Assembly (NCBI GenBank): GCA_964405455.1
Contig: CAYOOA010000001.1
Coordinates: 1 to 64,000, forward strand
Direction of reading: 5' to 3'
Source of the DNA: CALESS01 sp964405455
GTDB taxonomy: Bacteria > Chloroflexota > Anaerolineae > Anaerolineales > Anaerolineaceae
Length of the DNA: 64,000 bases
Part shown: one piece after another, positions 40,486 through 50,632 of the stretch
Layout of the letters: the number at the start of each line of letters is the position of its first letter
Numbering within the stretch: the first letter of the stretch is position 1
Position numbers and translations under genes: made by a program
Notes under the pieces: generated by a model
Told to the model about the DNA's origin: nothing
Databases searched by the model: none
What the model saw: only the letters and a program-made list of their open reading frames with translations

Positions 40486-42395
40486 TGACGAAATCTACGT
40501 ATGGTGCCAAGGATATCCAGGTGTTGGAAGGCCTGGAAGCGGTTCGCAAACGCCCAGGGATGTATGTCGGCGGGACGGATCTGAAAGCATTACACCACCT
40601 GGTGTTTGAAGTGGTGGATAACTCCATCGACGAAGCACTGGCTGGAGTTTGCGATCGGATTGTTGTGGTTTTATACCGCGATGGTAGTGTCAGCGTGGAA
40701 GATAACGGCCGAGGCATCCCGGTGGATATCCACCCAGAGAAAGGGATATCCGCCCTTGAAGTTGTGATGACTACCCTGCATGCCGGCGGAAAGTTTGGCG
40801 GCAGTGGGTATAAAGTATCCGGCGGTTTGCACGGCGTGGGTGTTTCTGCTGTGAATGCCCTTTCAGCCTGGTGCGAGGTTCAGGTACGCAGGGATGGAAA
40901 AGTGTACCAGCAGCGGTACGAGCGCGGCATCCCGGTAGCGCCGGTGGCCCAGGTGGGTACCTGCCCACCGGATCAATCCGGTACACGGACAACTTTTCGA
41001 TTTGACCCGGAAATCTTCAAGGGCGACCTGGACTTCCGACCTGAATTATTGCTCCAGCGGCTGCGCGAGATGGCATTTGTCACGCGGGGTGTCTGGATCC
41101 AGTTGGTTGATCAACGCAGCGGCGACGAGACTAATTTTTATTTTGAAGGCGGTATCACGTCGTTTGTGCGTTATTTGAACCGCGGCAGGCAGGTGTTGCA
41201 TCCCATCTTTGCGGTGGAAAAAACCGTGGAAGGGATGAACGTACAAATTGCCCTACAATACACGGATTCATACAACGAAACGGCCTACAGCTTTGCCAAC
41301 ACCATCCACACGATAGATGGTGGAACACATATGACCGGCCTGCGCAGTGCACTAACCCGGGTCATCAATGATTATGCTCGCAAGAATTCCCTGACCAAAG
41401 ATGGCGATGCTGCCTTTTCCGGCGAGGATACCCGGGAAGGTCTGACTGCCGTGGTGAGTATTCAGCACCCCGATCCGCAGTTTGAAAGCCAGACCAAGGT
41501 CAAGTTGATGAATGCCGAAGTACAGACGGCAGTCACGCAGGTGGTGGGGGATGCCTTCACCCACTTCCTCGATGAAAACCCTTCGGCTGCCCGGGCGATT
41601 ATTAACAAATGCCAGACTTCGGCCAAAGCCCGCGATGCAGCCCGGCGTGCCCGCGACCTGGTGTTTCGGAAATCTGCCCTGGAAAGCATGACCCTGCCAG
41701 GCAAGCTGGCGGATTGTTCGGAACGAAATCCACAACGGGCAGAATTATTTATTGTTGAAGGTGATTCGGCTGGCGGTTCCGCCAAACAGGGCCGGGATCG
41801 CCATTTCCAGGCGATCCTCCCGCTGCGGGGGAAGATATTGAATACTGAGCGGGCGACCATGGACCGAATTTTCACCAACAACGAAATTAAGGCCTTGATC
41901 GCAGCCATTGGTACCGGTGTACGGGAACAATTTGATATTGAAGGTCTGCGGTATGGAAAGATCATCCTGATGACGGATGCTGATGTAGATGGCAGTCACA
42001 TCCGCACGCTGTTGTTGACCTTCTTTTTCCGCAACATGCTTCCTATCATCGAGCAGGGCCACCTGTTCATTGCTCAACCGCCCCTTTACCGGGTAGCCTA
42101 TCGCGACAAGGTACTTTACGCCAACAGTGATGAAGAGAGGGATGCCTTCCTATTGGAAATGGGGATTCCGCTGGAAAAAGCAACTGTTCAACGGTATAAA
42201 GGCCTGGGTGAAATGAATCCCGAACAATTGTGGGAAACTACGATGAATCCTGCCCAGCGAACCCTGCTGCAAGTGGATATTGATGACGCTGCACAGGCCG
42301 GTCATACGTTTGAAATGCTGATGGGGGAAGAAGTGCCGCCCCGGACACGCTTTATCCAGGCACATGCCCGCGATGTGAGCAACCTGGATATCTAA
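40482..42395 (+). CDS. gyrB: DNA gyrase subunit B (type IIA topoisomerase ATPase subunit)
   Basis: 637 residues. The GHKL ATPase has VRKRPGMYVGG, EVVDNSIDEALAG and GGLHGVGVSAVNALS; the transducer and Toprim domains follow, with EGDSAGGSAKQGRDRHFQAILPLRG-type signature (here split around EGDSAGGSAKQG) and DADVDGSHIRTLLLTFFFR. The C-terminal YKGLGEMNPEQLWETTMNP is diagnostic of GyrB. Together with GyrA it introduces negative supercoils. No gyrA is nearby. The length is that of short GyrB forms. It is coupled to the preceding membrane protein by ATGA overlap. Confidence 0.93.
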   Translation: MMTKSTYGAKDIQVLEGLEAVRKRPGMYVGGTDLKALHHLVFEVVDNSIDEALAGVCDRIVVVLYRDGSVSVEDNGRGIPVDIHPEKGISALEVVMTTLHAGGKFGGSGYKVSGGLHGVGVSAVNALSAWCEVQVRRDGKVYQQRYERGIPVAPVAQVGTCPPDQSGTRTTFRFDPEIFKGDLDFRPELLLQRLREMAFVTRGVWIQLVDQRSGDETNFYFEGGITSFVRYLNRGRQVLHPIFAVEKTVEGMNVQIALQYTDSYNETAYSFANTIHTIDGGTHMTGLRSALTRVINDYARKNSLTKDGDAAFSGEDTREGLTAVVSIQHPDPQFESQTKVKLMNAEVQTAVTQVVGDAFTHFLDENPSAARAIINKCQTSAKARDAARRARDLVFRKSALESMTLPGKLADCSERNPQRAELFIVEGDSAGGSAKQGRDRHFQAILPLRGKILNTERATMDRIFTNNEIKALIAAIGTGVREQFDIEGLRYGKIILMTDADVDGSHIRTLLLTFFFRNMLPIIEQGHLFIAQPPLYRVAYRDKVLYANSDEERDAFLLEMGIPLEKATVQRYKGLGEMNPEQLWETTMNPAQRTLLQVDIDDAAQAGHTFEMLMGEEVPPRTRFIQAHARDVSNLDI

Positions 42396-42403
42396 CCTGG
42401 AAC

Positions 42404-44020
42404 CTAATTATCTCCGTTTTCTGAAATCAATAGAAGCGCTTCTTCTGGATCCAGCCTGATCCGGCCCCTGGTGATCTCAATATCTCTTCGGTCAGGATCT
42501 GAAGAAGCAAGCAGACGCCAGTTTCCGCGTAGTAATTCAGCTCCCAGGTGGAGATTTGCCGGGCGGCGGCTGAAGTTGAGGGCAACCAGGACAGTCTGAT
42601 TGGTTGTTTGGCGAAGATAGGCCAGTAAGCGGCTGGGGGCATAGTGGATGGGTTGGAACATGCCTTCCTGAAGGGCAGGAGTTTCACGACGCAGTTGAAT
42701 CAACAAGCGATACCAATTCAATAATGAATTTGGATCGTCCTGCTGGGATTGAACATTGCGTGTGGGATAATCAGGATGAACCGGCAGCCAGGGGGCAGCG
42801 GTGGAGAATCCAGCCAGGGAGGAGTTATTCCATTGCATGGGAGCTCGGGCAAAATCACGTCCCCGGTATAACGGCCAATAATGTCTGCCTACCGGGTCCA
42901 GGATCTGGTCACGGCGAAGCTGAATATCACGCTGCCCGATTTCCTCTCCGTAATAAAGATAGGGAGTCCCGCGCAATGTTAACAGCATGGCAGCGGCCAC
43001 TTTTAGACGGGCATCTTTTTTACCTCCGCCGAAACGGCTGGCTGAGCGGGGTACATCGTGGTTGTTTAGTACGTGACAAGGCCAGGTATCTGGCTGTAAG
43101 GCAGATTCCCAGGCCTGGATGGAAGCCAGCATTCGGGCTGGATTCCAGGGGACAATGAGGAATTCGAGGTGAAAGGCGGCGTGGAGCATATCCGGGCGGA
43201 CATAGCGAGCAGATGAGACAGGGTTTGGAAGGAAAGGTTCCCCAACCAGGTATCGGCCGGGGTACTGATCCACCAGGCCGCGGATGGAGCGCAATGCATC
43301 ATCCAGGGCCGGTTGATTGTGATCATAAATGTGCTTTTGCCATTCGAACGGCCGCCTGCCCAGGGTGAAGGGTTGATTGCGCAGCTGATCATCTTTGAAG
43401 TAAGATGAAAAAACATCCAGGCGGAATCCGTCCACATCACGATCCAGCCAGAATTTAAAAATCTTATGCACCTCTTCGCGGACAGCCGGGTTGTACCAGT
43501 TTAAGTCAGGTTGCTGGGGATAAAACATATGCCCGAAGTATTGTCCGCAGTTGGGTTGAAACTTCCAATAGGATCCACCGATGATGGATTGCCAGTTATT
43601 GGGGGGCTTGTTCCCTGGCCTGGGGTCTGCCCAGATAAAGTAATCGTGGAAAGGATTATCCTTACCCTGGCAGGCTTGGATGAACCATGGATGCTGATCT
43701 GAGGTATGCGCCAGGACAAGATCCATGATGATGTGGATGTTGCGCGCATGGGCTTCGGAGACAAGGGCATCGAATTCGGCCAGGTTGCCAAACAGCGGAT
43801 CGACTGCACAATGATCTGTAATATCGTATCCAAAATCAACATTGGGGGAGGGATAAATCGGTGAAATCCAAATGGCATCCACACCCAACCAGGCCAGGTA
43901 ATCCAGCCTGGAACGGATGCCGTTCAGGTCGCCGATGCCGTCCTGGTTGGTATCCATGAAAGAGCGAGGATATATCTGGTAAATGACCCCATGCTTCCAC
44001 CAAGTATTGTTCCTGTCCAT
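42404..44020 (-). CDS. GH13 alpha-glucosidase / oligo-1,6-glucosidase-like
   Basis: 538 residues with a (beta/alpha)8 GH13 barrel: start WWKHGVIYQIYPRSFMDTN, the region-I motif DLVLAHTSDQHPWF, the nucleophile Asp in DGFRLDVF, the acid Glu in LVGEPFLP, and LNNHDVPR. A C-terminal beta domain follows. No signal peptide, so it is cytoplasmic. Family members of this type hydrolyse short alpha-1,4 or alpha-1,6 glucosides or trehalose derivatives; exact specificity is not readable. It is convergent with gyrB, with 8 bp between stop codons. Confidence 0.9.
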   Translation of the reverse strand: MDRNNTWWKHGVIYQIYPRSFMDTNQDGIGDLNGIRSRLDYLAWLGVDAIWISPIYPSPNVDFGYDITDHCAVDPLFGNLAEFDALVSEAHARNIHIIMDLVLAHTSDQHPWFIQACQGKDNPFHDYFIWADPRPGNKPPNNWQSIIGGSYWKFQPNCGQYFGHMFYPQQPDLNWYNPAVREEVHKIFKFWLDRDVDGFRLDVFSSYFKDDQLRNQPFTLGRRPFEWQKHIYDHNQPALDDALRSIRGLVDQYPGRYLVGEPFLPNPVSSARYVRPDMLHAAFHLEFLIVPWNPARMLASIQAWESALQPDTWPCHVLNNHDVPRSASRFGGGKKDARLKVAAAMLLTLRGTPYLYYGEEIGQRDIQLRRDQILDPVGRHYWPLYRGRDFARAPMQWNNSSLAGFSTAAPWLPVHPDYPTRNVQSQQDDPNSLLNWYRLLIQLRRETPALQEGMFQPIHYAPSRLLAYLRQTTNQTVLVALNFSRRPANLHLGAELLRGNWRLLASSDPDRRDIEITRGRIRLDPEEALLLISENGDN

Positions 44021-44103
44021 CCAAACCCTCCATCCATGTTTTCTGGGATGACAAACCTTTAATGGATTATAATTTCATCTGATCGATTTCGCAAAAATAA
44101 AAA

Positions 44104-45123
44104 ATGAAACAAAACACCAGGATGATCCAACTTCGATTGACAGCAGCGAGATTATGGCCGCTGTTTTTCATTTTCAGCCTGGGGGCATGTACGCCCCTGG
44201 ATGCCTTTCTACATCTGAATAAACCGACAATTACCGTAAGCTCAACACTTGCTTCGTCAAACAACTTTCAACAGGTCGAAACTCCCCAGATCTCTGCAAC
44301 ACCTGTGTACGAAACCCAGACTGTCTGGCAATCTCCCTCTGAAACTGCGAATATGGAGTGTGTCAACAGCGCCAAACCGGGCAAGCCCTTTGATATTACC
44401 ATTCCGGATGGGATGGAATTTGCGCCAGGTCAGGCTTTCACCAAGACCTGGAGGTTGGTCAATACCGGGACCTGTACCTGGACACAGGATTATAGGCTGA
44501 TCTGGTTCTCCGGCTCGCGGTTAACTGAAATGGAGTTTGTTCACATGCCACGCCTGGTTCCGCCGGGTGAAATTATTGACCTTTCGGTGGACATGGAAGC
44601 ACCGCAGGATCCTGGTGAGTACCAGAGTAACTGGAAATTATCCGGCAATAACAATACGCTGTTCGGGATTGGGCCGAATGGAGATGCACCATTCTGGGTG
44701 CGGATCGTTGTCCCGGTGGTCGATACTCCCACAATGGAGGCTGGACCGACCGTCATTCCTACACCGCCAATATTCATTTCCGGTGATGCATTACTGATAC
44801 CGGATGGAAGACTTGACCTGGACAGTGGTATTCAAAATGGGGGAAACTCGGATGATATCCGCTTCTGGCTGGATGACCACAACCAGCCTATCCTCTCTCC
44901 GTTACATGGTGCGCGTCTGGCAACCCTGGTGGGGGATGCCTTACTCACGAATTGTCAAAATAGTACCTTTTCGGAAGACAATCTTGATCTTGCGAAACTC
45001 AAAGTGGGGGATGCTGTCTGTTATCGAACCAACCTGGGCTTGCCGGGTGTGTTAAAATTTGACCAGATTTCGCTGGATGAAAAGTACATTCAATTTTCTT
45101 ACCTGACCTGGGCAGTACCGTAA
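44104..45123 (+). CDS. Lipoprotein with NBR1-type Ig domain
   Basis: 339 residues. A lipoprotein signal ends in SLGAC (about residue 29). After a Ser/Thr-rich linker, residues about 95-200 form an NBR1-like Ig (next-to-BRCA1) domain with its Trp pattern: FTKTWRLVNTGTCTWTQDY and YQSNWKLSG, ending FWVRIVV. A second beta region of about 120 residues follows. The domain is common in Chloroflexota surface proteins; the ligand is unknown. The start could also be the internal ATG at 44122. It lies 14 bp before the isomerase gene. Confidence 0.75.
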   Translation: MKQNTRMIQLRLTAARLWPLFFIFSLGACTPLDAFLHLNKPTITVSSTLASSNNFQQVETPQISATPVYETQTVWQSPSETANMECVNSAKPGKPFDITIPDGMEFAPGQAFTKTWRLVNTGTCTWTQDYRLIWFSGSRLTEMEFVHMPRLVPPGEIIDLSVDMEAPQDPGEYQSNWKLSGNNNTLFGIGPNGDAPFWVRIVVPVVDTPTMEAGPTVIPTPPIFISGDALLIPDGRLDLDSGIQNGGNSDDIRFWLDDHNQPILSPLHGARLATLVGDALLTNCQNSTFSEDNLDLAKLKVGDAVCYRTNLGLPGVLKFDQISLDEKYIQFSYLTWAVP

Positions 45124-45137
45124 AGAGCGGAGGATTT

Positions 45138-46193
45138 ATGGACCTAAATAATGCATTTGAATTTAAGCAGTTGGATTCTGCCAATTACCTGGGGCATATC
45201 CATTCTCTTTCCAACCAATTGTTGCATGCCTGGGAAACTGGGTTGCAATATCCGCTTAATATCACTGACACACCACGGCTGGTGATCATCTGCGGAATGG
45301 GTGGGTCTGCAATTGGAGGAGAGTTGGCTGCGGCTTACGCCCGTAAAGCTGGCTGCAGCCCGGTGATCGTATTACGCGAATACGATTTGCCTGCCTGGGC
45401 ACTGAATCCAGATACTTTGGTTGTGGCATCGTCTTATTCGGGGAATACTGAGGAAACTCTATCGGCATTCCACCAGGCCATGGATGCCGGATGCAAACTG
45501 GTTGCGCTGACACGCGGTGGGGAACTTGCCCGGCTTGCCAGGCAGTTGGGTGCACCCGTCTGGAAAATTGAGCACGAAAGTCAGCCACGGGCAGCAGTGG
45601 CGAACTCCTTTGGACTGCTTATGGCTCTTTTCCACCGCCTGGGTCTGATCCCAAACCCTCAGGCGGAAATTCTCAAGGCTGTTGAGCGGATGCGGACGAT
45701 GCAGAAACAGCTGGATGTGGAAAGTCCACTGAAGGAAAACCCGGCCAAACGCCAGGCTGGCCAGATGTATGGTCGAATGGTATGTTTTATCGGCTCGGAT
45801 TTAATGGCACCCGTTGCCAGGCGCTGGGCCGGGCAGGTGAATGAGTTGGCTAAAGCCTGGGCGCAGTTCCTGGAGCTGCCCGAAGCGGATCATAATGCTT
45901 TGACCGGAACTGTGTTTCCAGCCGAGCGCCTGACTGATCTGGCGGTTGTCTTTCTCCAATCGCCCGGGGATCACCCACGCAATATTTTAAGGTCGGAACT
46001 AACCCGGGAATTATTTATGATGCAAGGTGTGAATACAGACCGGTACATAGCTCCCGGGGATGGATTATTGGAACAAATGTGGTCAGCCATCTTGTTTGGA
46101 GATTACGTCGCCTATTACCTGGCGATGTTATATAATGTCGATCCAACCCCGATTCCCCCCATTGAGCAGTTAAAACAGGCCATGAAGGATTAG
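45138..46193 (+). CDS. Bifunctional phosphoglucose/phosphomannose isomerase
   Basis: 351 residues with two SIS sub-domains. CGMGGSAIGGELAAAYA (about 50-66) and SSYSGNTEETLSAFHQA (about 98-114) match the archaeal/bacterial bifunctional PGI/PMI group, and the C-terminal IEQLK segment is also typical. It interconverts glucose-6-phosphate, mannose-6-phosphate and fructose-6-phosphate, feeding glycolysis and sugar-nucleotide synthesis. GGAGG precedes the ATG. Its TAG overlaps the stop of the convergent AI-2E gene. Confidence 0.92.
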   Translation: MDLNNAFEFKQLDSANYLGHIHSLSNQLLHAWETGLQYPLNITDTPRLVIICGMGGSAIGGELAAAYARKAGCSPVIVLREYDLPAWALNPDTLVVASSYSGNTEETLSAFHQAMDAGCKLVALTRGGELARLARQLGAPVWKIEHESQPRAAVANSFGLLMALFHRLGLIPNPQAEILKAVERMRTMQKQLDVESPLKENPAKRQAGQMYGRMVCFIGSDLMAPVARRWAGQVNELAKAWAQFLELPEADHNALTGTVFPAERLTDLAVVFLQSPGDHPRNILRSELTRELFMMQGVNTDRYIAPGDGLLEQMWSAILFGDYVAYYLAMLYNVDPTPIPPIEQLKQAMKD

Positions 46194-47410
46194 GAAGAGA
46201 CCTTCGTATTCCAGGGCCAACGGATATTTTTGAACCATCGTTGAAGTCGAAGAATCCACCGCGGTAAGGGTGGATTTTTTGATATGGTTTTCATTCCTTC
46301 CCATGGATCCTGGTCAAAAAGCTTTCTGACAGAATAATCCATTCCCAGTTTTAGAGTAGCCAGCACCGGGGCGGCGAGCACCATACCGATCAAGCCCAGC
46401 CAGACTGCCGCAACGAGAACTGCAATCATCACAGCTGCCGGGTGAATACGCAGGGCATTGGACATCAATTTAGGGTTGACCAGGTTATCCAGGACCCAAT
46501 CTACCGCCATTCCGATCCCAACGGATAAGACCGCATATGCAACCGGCAGAAGATTGGCAAATGTCGATCCCTGGAAAATGCAGACGAGGCTTAATGTGAT
46601 CCAGGTGATGGCCGGCCCGATATAGGGTAGCAGCCGGGCAAGCCCAGCCAGAATTGCGATGCCGAAGAAATAGCGGACTCCAAGAATCCCAAGAATGAAC
46701 GTATAAACCACGATCGTGATCAGGATGATGGTTATCTGGCCGCGTAGAAATCCATTCCAGATTTTGGCTAATTCCTGTCCCATCCGCTTGATGTCATGAG
46801 CGTATCCCGGGATCTTCAGATTGATCAAATTTTCAGAACGGCCTTCGGTCTCAGAAGTGGTGAAGTATGCAAAGAGGATGATGAAGATCATCCACCCGAT
46901 GGTCGTTGCGGCGGTGGAGGCAACGGAACCGATGATGGTGCCGGTTTTGGAGAGGACAAATTGAACCATCCCCAACAATTGCTGGCTGAGGCTTGATAAA
47001 TCGAATTTGGTCAAATCCAATGTGAATGGACCAATCATTAGTGGTTTGGAAGTCCATTCAGCAAACAGGGTGGGCAGATTGTTGATGGTTGTCTGGAGAA
47101 ATTTAATCAGGTTTTGGATTTGTTCAAACAAGGCAAATCCACCCCAGGTGAGCAATCCCAACAGGCTGAGGAATATAAGGATATATAACAATCCGGCTGC
47201 CAGACGCCAGGGAATGTGGATCTTTTTATTTAGAAATGTAATAACCGGGTATAGAAAATAAGCCAGGACAAAAGCAACCAGGAGCGGTCCCAGGATTTGA
47301 CGAAAATTGATGAGCAGGATTGTAATAAGGGCAACAAATGTTAACGCCACCACCAACTTTGTATTACTGGACCACTTGGGTGAGTTATTCTCAGGCTGTT
47401 GGACGGCCAT
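46190..47410 (-). CDS. AI-2E family transporter
   Basis: 406 residues with about eight membrane helices and the family landmarks: the start LVVALTFVALITILLINFRQILGPLLVAFVLAYFL-type pattern, a central amphipathic region, and PYIGPAITWI and NPKLMSN near the C-terminal helices. The superfamily includes TqsA (autoinducer-2 export) and Na+/H+ antiporters. The substrate here is unknown. It is convergent with the isomerase. Confidence 0.87.
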   Translation of the reverse strand: MAVQQPENNSPKWSSNTKLVVALTFVALITILLINFRQILGPLLVAFVLAYFLYPVITFLNKKIHIPWRLAAGLLYILIFLSLLGLLTWGGFALFEQIQNLIKFLQTTINNLPTLFAEWTSKPLMIGPFTLDLTKFDLSSLSQQLLGMVQFVLSKTGTIIGSVASTAATTIGWMIFIILFAYFTTSETEGRSENLINLKIPGYAHDIKRMGQELAKIWNGFLRGQITIILITIVVYTFILGILGVRYFFGIAILAGLARLLPYIGPAITWITLSLVCIFQGSTFANLLPVAYAVLSVGIGMAVDWVLDNLVNPKLMSNALRIHPAAVMIAVLVAAVWLGLIGMVLAAPVLATLKLGMDYSVRKLFDQDPWEGMKTISKNPPLPRWILRLQRWFKNIRWPWNTKVSS

Positions 47411-47446
47411 TTACCCTCATTGATTTCCCATTCTGGAATACTTGAA

Positions 47447-47475
47447 AAAGAGCGGTCTTGTGAGGGCCGCTCTTT
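47447..47475 (-). terminator. Terminator after the FHA protein gene
   Basis: On the minus strand AAAGAGCGG and CCGCTCTTTTT form a 9-bp stem with a T-run, 13 nt after the FHA gene stop. Confidence 0.8.
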
Positions 47476-47487
47476 CTGGGCTTCAGG

Positions 47488-48204
47488 CTACTGGCAAGCG
47501 CCAGGGAAAATGGCGTTCAAGCCCCAACCAAACAATGGACACCAAAGACCTGCATCGTCAATAATCAGGAAGACAAGCAATACGATAAGGATTGCAAGGA
47601 GTATCCATATCCAGGCTGGAATGCGATATTTTATGATCGGTGCAGCGGGTGTGGAGGCAGGAACCTGACCTGAATAGACTGGTTGGGGAACAGCCGGGCG
47701 GGCTTGCGGGACAGGCTGGGGTTGGACTTGCACCGGAGCTGGATTCTGAACTGGCTGCCAGGCCGGAGCTGAAGAGATTGGCGGTGCTGGCGGAGCCGGC
47801 TGCTGGACAGGCGGCGGTGGCGGGGTTGCTGGTGGCGTCTGAGCTACGGGAGGCTGGGTTGCCCGTATCGGTGCCGCCGGCTGGACAGTAGGTTCAGAAA
47901 AAGAAGTTGCTTCGTAGACAAGGTTGATCTTCTCGCCGAGCGTGATGATTTCGCCGGGGCGCAAGACATAGGGGCCCATCAGTCGTTGGCCGTTGATGTA
48001 GGTTCCATTCGTGGAGCCAAGGTCTTCAATGACATAGCTCGTGCCCTGAAGGAAGATCCGGGCATGCCTGCGGGAGACCTCGGCATCGTTGATGACGATA
48101 TCATTGTTCAGGTCGCGTCCGAGGAATTGCTCGCTCTTCTGCAAGGGGAAATCCCGGCCTGGATTGGGACCGGATTGGATTACCAGACGAAATGGTGGAT
48201 TCAT
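47488..48204 (-). CDS. FHA-domain membrane protein
   Basis: 238 residues. The N-terminal FHA domain (about 1-95) shows the phosphothreonine-binding landmarks FLGRDLNNDIVINDAEVSRRHARI and DLGSTNGTYINGQRL. A Pro/Gln/Ala-rich linker (about 105-185) follows, then a C-terminal membrane helix WIWILLAILIVLLVFLII and a short outer tail. It should bind a pThr-containing partner at the inner face of the membrane. No Ser/Thr kinase gene lies in the window. AGGAGG precedes the ATG. It is divergent from the two-component system. Confidence 0.88.
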   Translation of the reverse strand: MNPPFRLVIQSGPNPGRDFPLQKSEQFLGRDLNNDIVINDAEVSRRHARIFLQGTSYVIEDLGSTNGTYINGQRLMGPYVLRPGEIITLGEKINLVYEATSFSEPTVQPAAPIRATQPPVAQTPPATPPPPPVQQPAPPAPPISSAPAWQPVQNPAPVQVQPQPVPQARPAVPQPVYSGQVPASTPAAPIIKYRIPAWIWILLAILIVLLVFLIIDDAGLWCPLFGWGLNAIFPGACQ

Positions 48205-48234
48205 GCAGAATACCTCCTCTGAAACTCTGAATTA

Positions 48235-48262
48235 AGTGTACCGAAATAATTATATTTGTCAA
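48235..48262 (-). promoter_or_regulatory. Promoter of the FHA gene
   Basis: On the minus strand consensus TTGACA (48262-48257) is followed after 16 nt by TACACT (48240-48235). A TATAAT at 48272-48277 on the plus strand may be the -10 of the response regulator gene; the two promoters would lie back to back or overlap. Confidence 0.55.
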
Positions 48263-48317
48263 CAAGGTAGGTATAATATTTAGAGTCGCCCGATATTCAA
48301 GCGGCCTGGAGGTTGAG

Positions 48318-49016
48318 ATGCCAACAATTATGGTTGTTGATGACGAACCAGTCATCGTTGATTCGATCACATACAGCTTAAGCCGGGAAGGGTACTCCGT
48401 AGTTACAGCAGCGGATGGGAAAGAGGCACTTGTCTTATTTGAAAAGAGCAAGCCGGATCTGGTATTGCTGGACTTGATGCTGCCAGAGCTCGACGGCTGG
48501 CAGGTATGTCGAAAATTGCGTGAGACCAGCAGTGTACCGATCATCATGCTAACGGCGCGCAGTGATGAATTGGACCGCATCCTGGGATTGGAAATTGGAG
48601 CTGATGATTATTTGCCCAAACCATTCTCTTTTCGAGAGTTGCTGGCCCGCATTCGTGCCATGCTGCGCCGGGTTGAGCTGGATATGCACCAAACGAGCAG
48701 CGATTCCATCACGATTGGCGATTTAACCATTGATCGGGTGGCTCATCGGGTTCTGAAAAATCAGCAACCCATCACCTGTTCCTCGCGGGAATATGACCTT
48801 TTACAATTCCTGATGTCACAAGCTGGAAGAGCCTGCGGCCGGCAGGAATTACTTTCCAAGGTTTGGGGTGAGGAGTGGGCTGGGGATGGGCGAACCCTTG
48901 AGGTACATGTTCGCTGGTTGCGAATGAAGATAGAGGATGATCCGACGAATCCACGCTACATCCAGACAGTACGCGGATATGGCTACCGCTTTATCAGCCC
49001 CGAGGAATGGGCGTGA
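48318..49016 (+). CDS. OmpR/PhoB-type response regulator
   Basis: 232 residues. The receiver domain has VVDDEPVIVD, the phospho-acceptor Asp in LVLLDLMLPELDGW (about residue 51), a conserved Thr in MLTAR and Lys in LPKPFS. The DNA-binding winged helix (about 130-230) has SSREYDLLQFLM and TVRGYGYRF. It acts with the overlapping downstream histidine kinase. GGAGG precedes the ATG. The signal and targets are unknown. Confidence 0.93.
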   Translation: MPTIMVVDDEPVIVDSITYSLSREGYSVVTAADGKEALVLFEKSKPDLVLLDLMLPELDGWQVCRKLRETSSVPIIMLTARSDELDRILGLEIGADDYLPKPFSFRELLARIRAMLRRVELDMHQTSSDSITIGDLTIDRVAHRVLKNQQPITCSSREYDLLQFLMSQAGRACGRQELLSKVWGEEWAGDGRTLEVHVRWLRMKIEDDPTNPRYIQTVRGYGYRFISPEEWA

Positions 49017-50473
49017 GAGGTATCCTTCCGCCGGGTTTATTCCGCCGGATTACGTTGTCTTTTTTACTGGTTGCCCTGCTCAGTGTTTCCGTAATGGCAA
49101 CCCTGGCGATTAATTCCATCCTTCAGACTGGAAAAAGTCAGCTTCAGACCTCCCTGCAAACAAATGCATATTCGCTTGCCAATCTGCTGGAAAGCCCGTT
49201 GCAAGCTTATGCAAAGGGTCAAGGCGATGCCAGGTTGATTCAGACCAGTATTGAGCAATACTTAACTGCCCGAAAAAATTATTATTACACGTTGTTTGAT
49301 GCCTCCAAACAGGTGATCGTATCCAACGAAAATCCTGTGACAATCGAGCAGTACCTCAAAGTTTATACGGATTACAGGGATACGCTGACCGGGCAAGAAG
49401 CGGATTATAAAAAGGAAATTGCCAGCGGAGAACAGGTTTACAGCATCTCCGTACCGGTAAAGGATGGCAGTCAGATGGTCGGTGTGTTGCGCCTGGCCAT
49501 TCCGATTAAGAGTAACATGGCTGGCACTTATAAAACGGTATGGCTGATCTTGATTGGGGCAGGGTTGTTGTTGGTCGGGGTGGCACTTATCGGATGGACC
49601 TCTGCCAAAACGCTGGTTGCCCCCATCCATTCGTTGATAAGCATTGCTGAGAAGTTCAGCCGAGGCGAACTGGATGCGCGTGCAGATGTCCAAGGTCCAC
49701 TTGAATTTGTACAGCTGTCCGAGGCATTCAATGAAATGGCTGAGCGTCAACAAAATAATATGGATAATTTACGCGGCTTTGTAATCAACGCCAGTCACGA
49801 ATTGCGAACTCCCTTGACGGCCATCCGATTGAATCTGGATGCTCTCCAGCAAGGCGCACTGGATGAACCTGAAGTAGCCCGCCGGTTTTTAGCCCAGACC
49901 CAGGAGGAAATTGATCGTTTGAACCGGATGGTGACAGATTTGCTGGATCTCTCAAGGATTGAGTTTAATCGGGATAATATTGTTTTTGTGGCCCTGGATT
50001 TAAATCAAATTGCCAGCGAAGCCCAGCAATTCTGGTCCGTTCGGGCACGACAGGCTGGCCTGGATCTGCGACTGATCCCAGCGTCCCAGCCGCCGTTCGT
50101 CCGTGCAAACGAAGACCAGATCAACCGGGTGGTTAATAATTTACTGGACAACGCTATTAAAAATACTCCTACAGGCGGATGGGTTGAAATTGCGGTGGGA
50201 TATAACCCCGGGCAGAACCATGCAAGATTGGAAGTGCGGGATAACGGGCGGGGAATTGCACCAGAACATCTGGCCCACGTGTTTGAACGCTTCTACCGGG
50301 TGGAAAAAACGACCCCCCGTTCCGGGAAGGTCATGGGCAGCGGTCTTGGACTGGCTATTGCGCGGACTATCATGGAAGCACATGATGGTTCCATTGGGGC
50401 AACCAGCCAGGTGGGCAAAGGATCAATATTCTGGATAGAGCTCCCGGCAGTGGTCACAAAGCCACATAAATGA
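49007..50473 (+). CDS. Membrane sensor histidine kinase
   Basis: 488 residues. An N-terminal membrane helix (about 12-38), an outer sensor region of about 130 residues of dCACHE/sCACHE type by size, a second helix (about 170-195), HAMP, then HisKA with NASHELRTPLTAIRLNLDAL (His about 264) and HATPase_c with NNLLDNAIKNTP, DNGRGIAPEHL and GSGLGLAI. It autophosphorylates and transfers phosphate to the paired regulator. It overlaps the regulator gene by 10 bp. Confidence 0.92.
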   Translation: MGVRGILPPGLFRRITLSFLLVALLSVSVMATLAINSILQTGKSQLQTSLQTNAYSLANLLESPLQAYAKGQGDARLIQTSIEQYLTARKNYYYTLFDASKQVIVSNENPVTIEQYLKVYTDYRDTLTGQEADYKKEIASGEQVYSISVPVKDGSQMVGVLRLAIPIKSNMAGTYKTVWLILIGAGLLLVGVALIGWTSAKTLVAPIHSLISIAEKFSRGELDARADVQGPLEFVQLSEAFNEMAERQQNNMDNLRGFVINASHELRTPLTAIRLNLDALQQGALDEPEVARRFLAQTQEEIDRLNRMVTDLLDLSRIEFNRDNIVFVALDLNQIASEAQQFWSVRARQAGLDLRLIPASQPPFVRANEDQINRVVNNLLDNAIKNTPTGGWVEIAVGYNPGQNHARLEVRDNGRGIAPEHLAHVFERFYRVEKTTPRSGKVMGSGLGLAIARTIMEAHDGSIGATSQVGKGSIFWIELPAVVTKPHK

Positions 50474-50632
50474 TGCTTCTTTAATTTTCTGCTGACTAAT
50501 TCATTTTCTTCTAACCCTAAAACCCTCCATTGAATTTTATTGGAAGGTTAGTATAATCAGACTTGCTTTTTAATCATATATAAAACAAATGTGCTATAAT
50601 TACCAGTTGAACCCCAGTAAAAGAAGGTATGT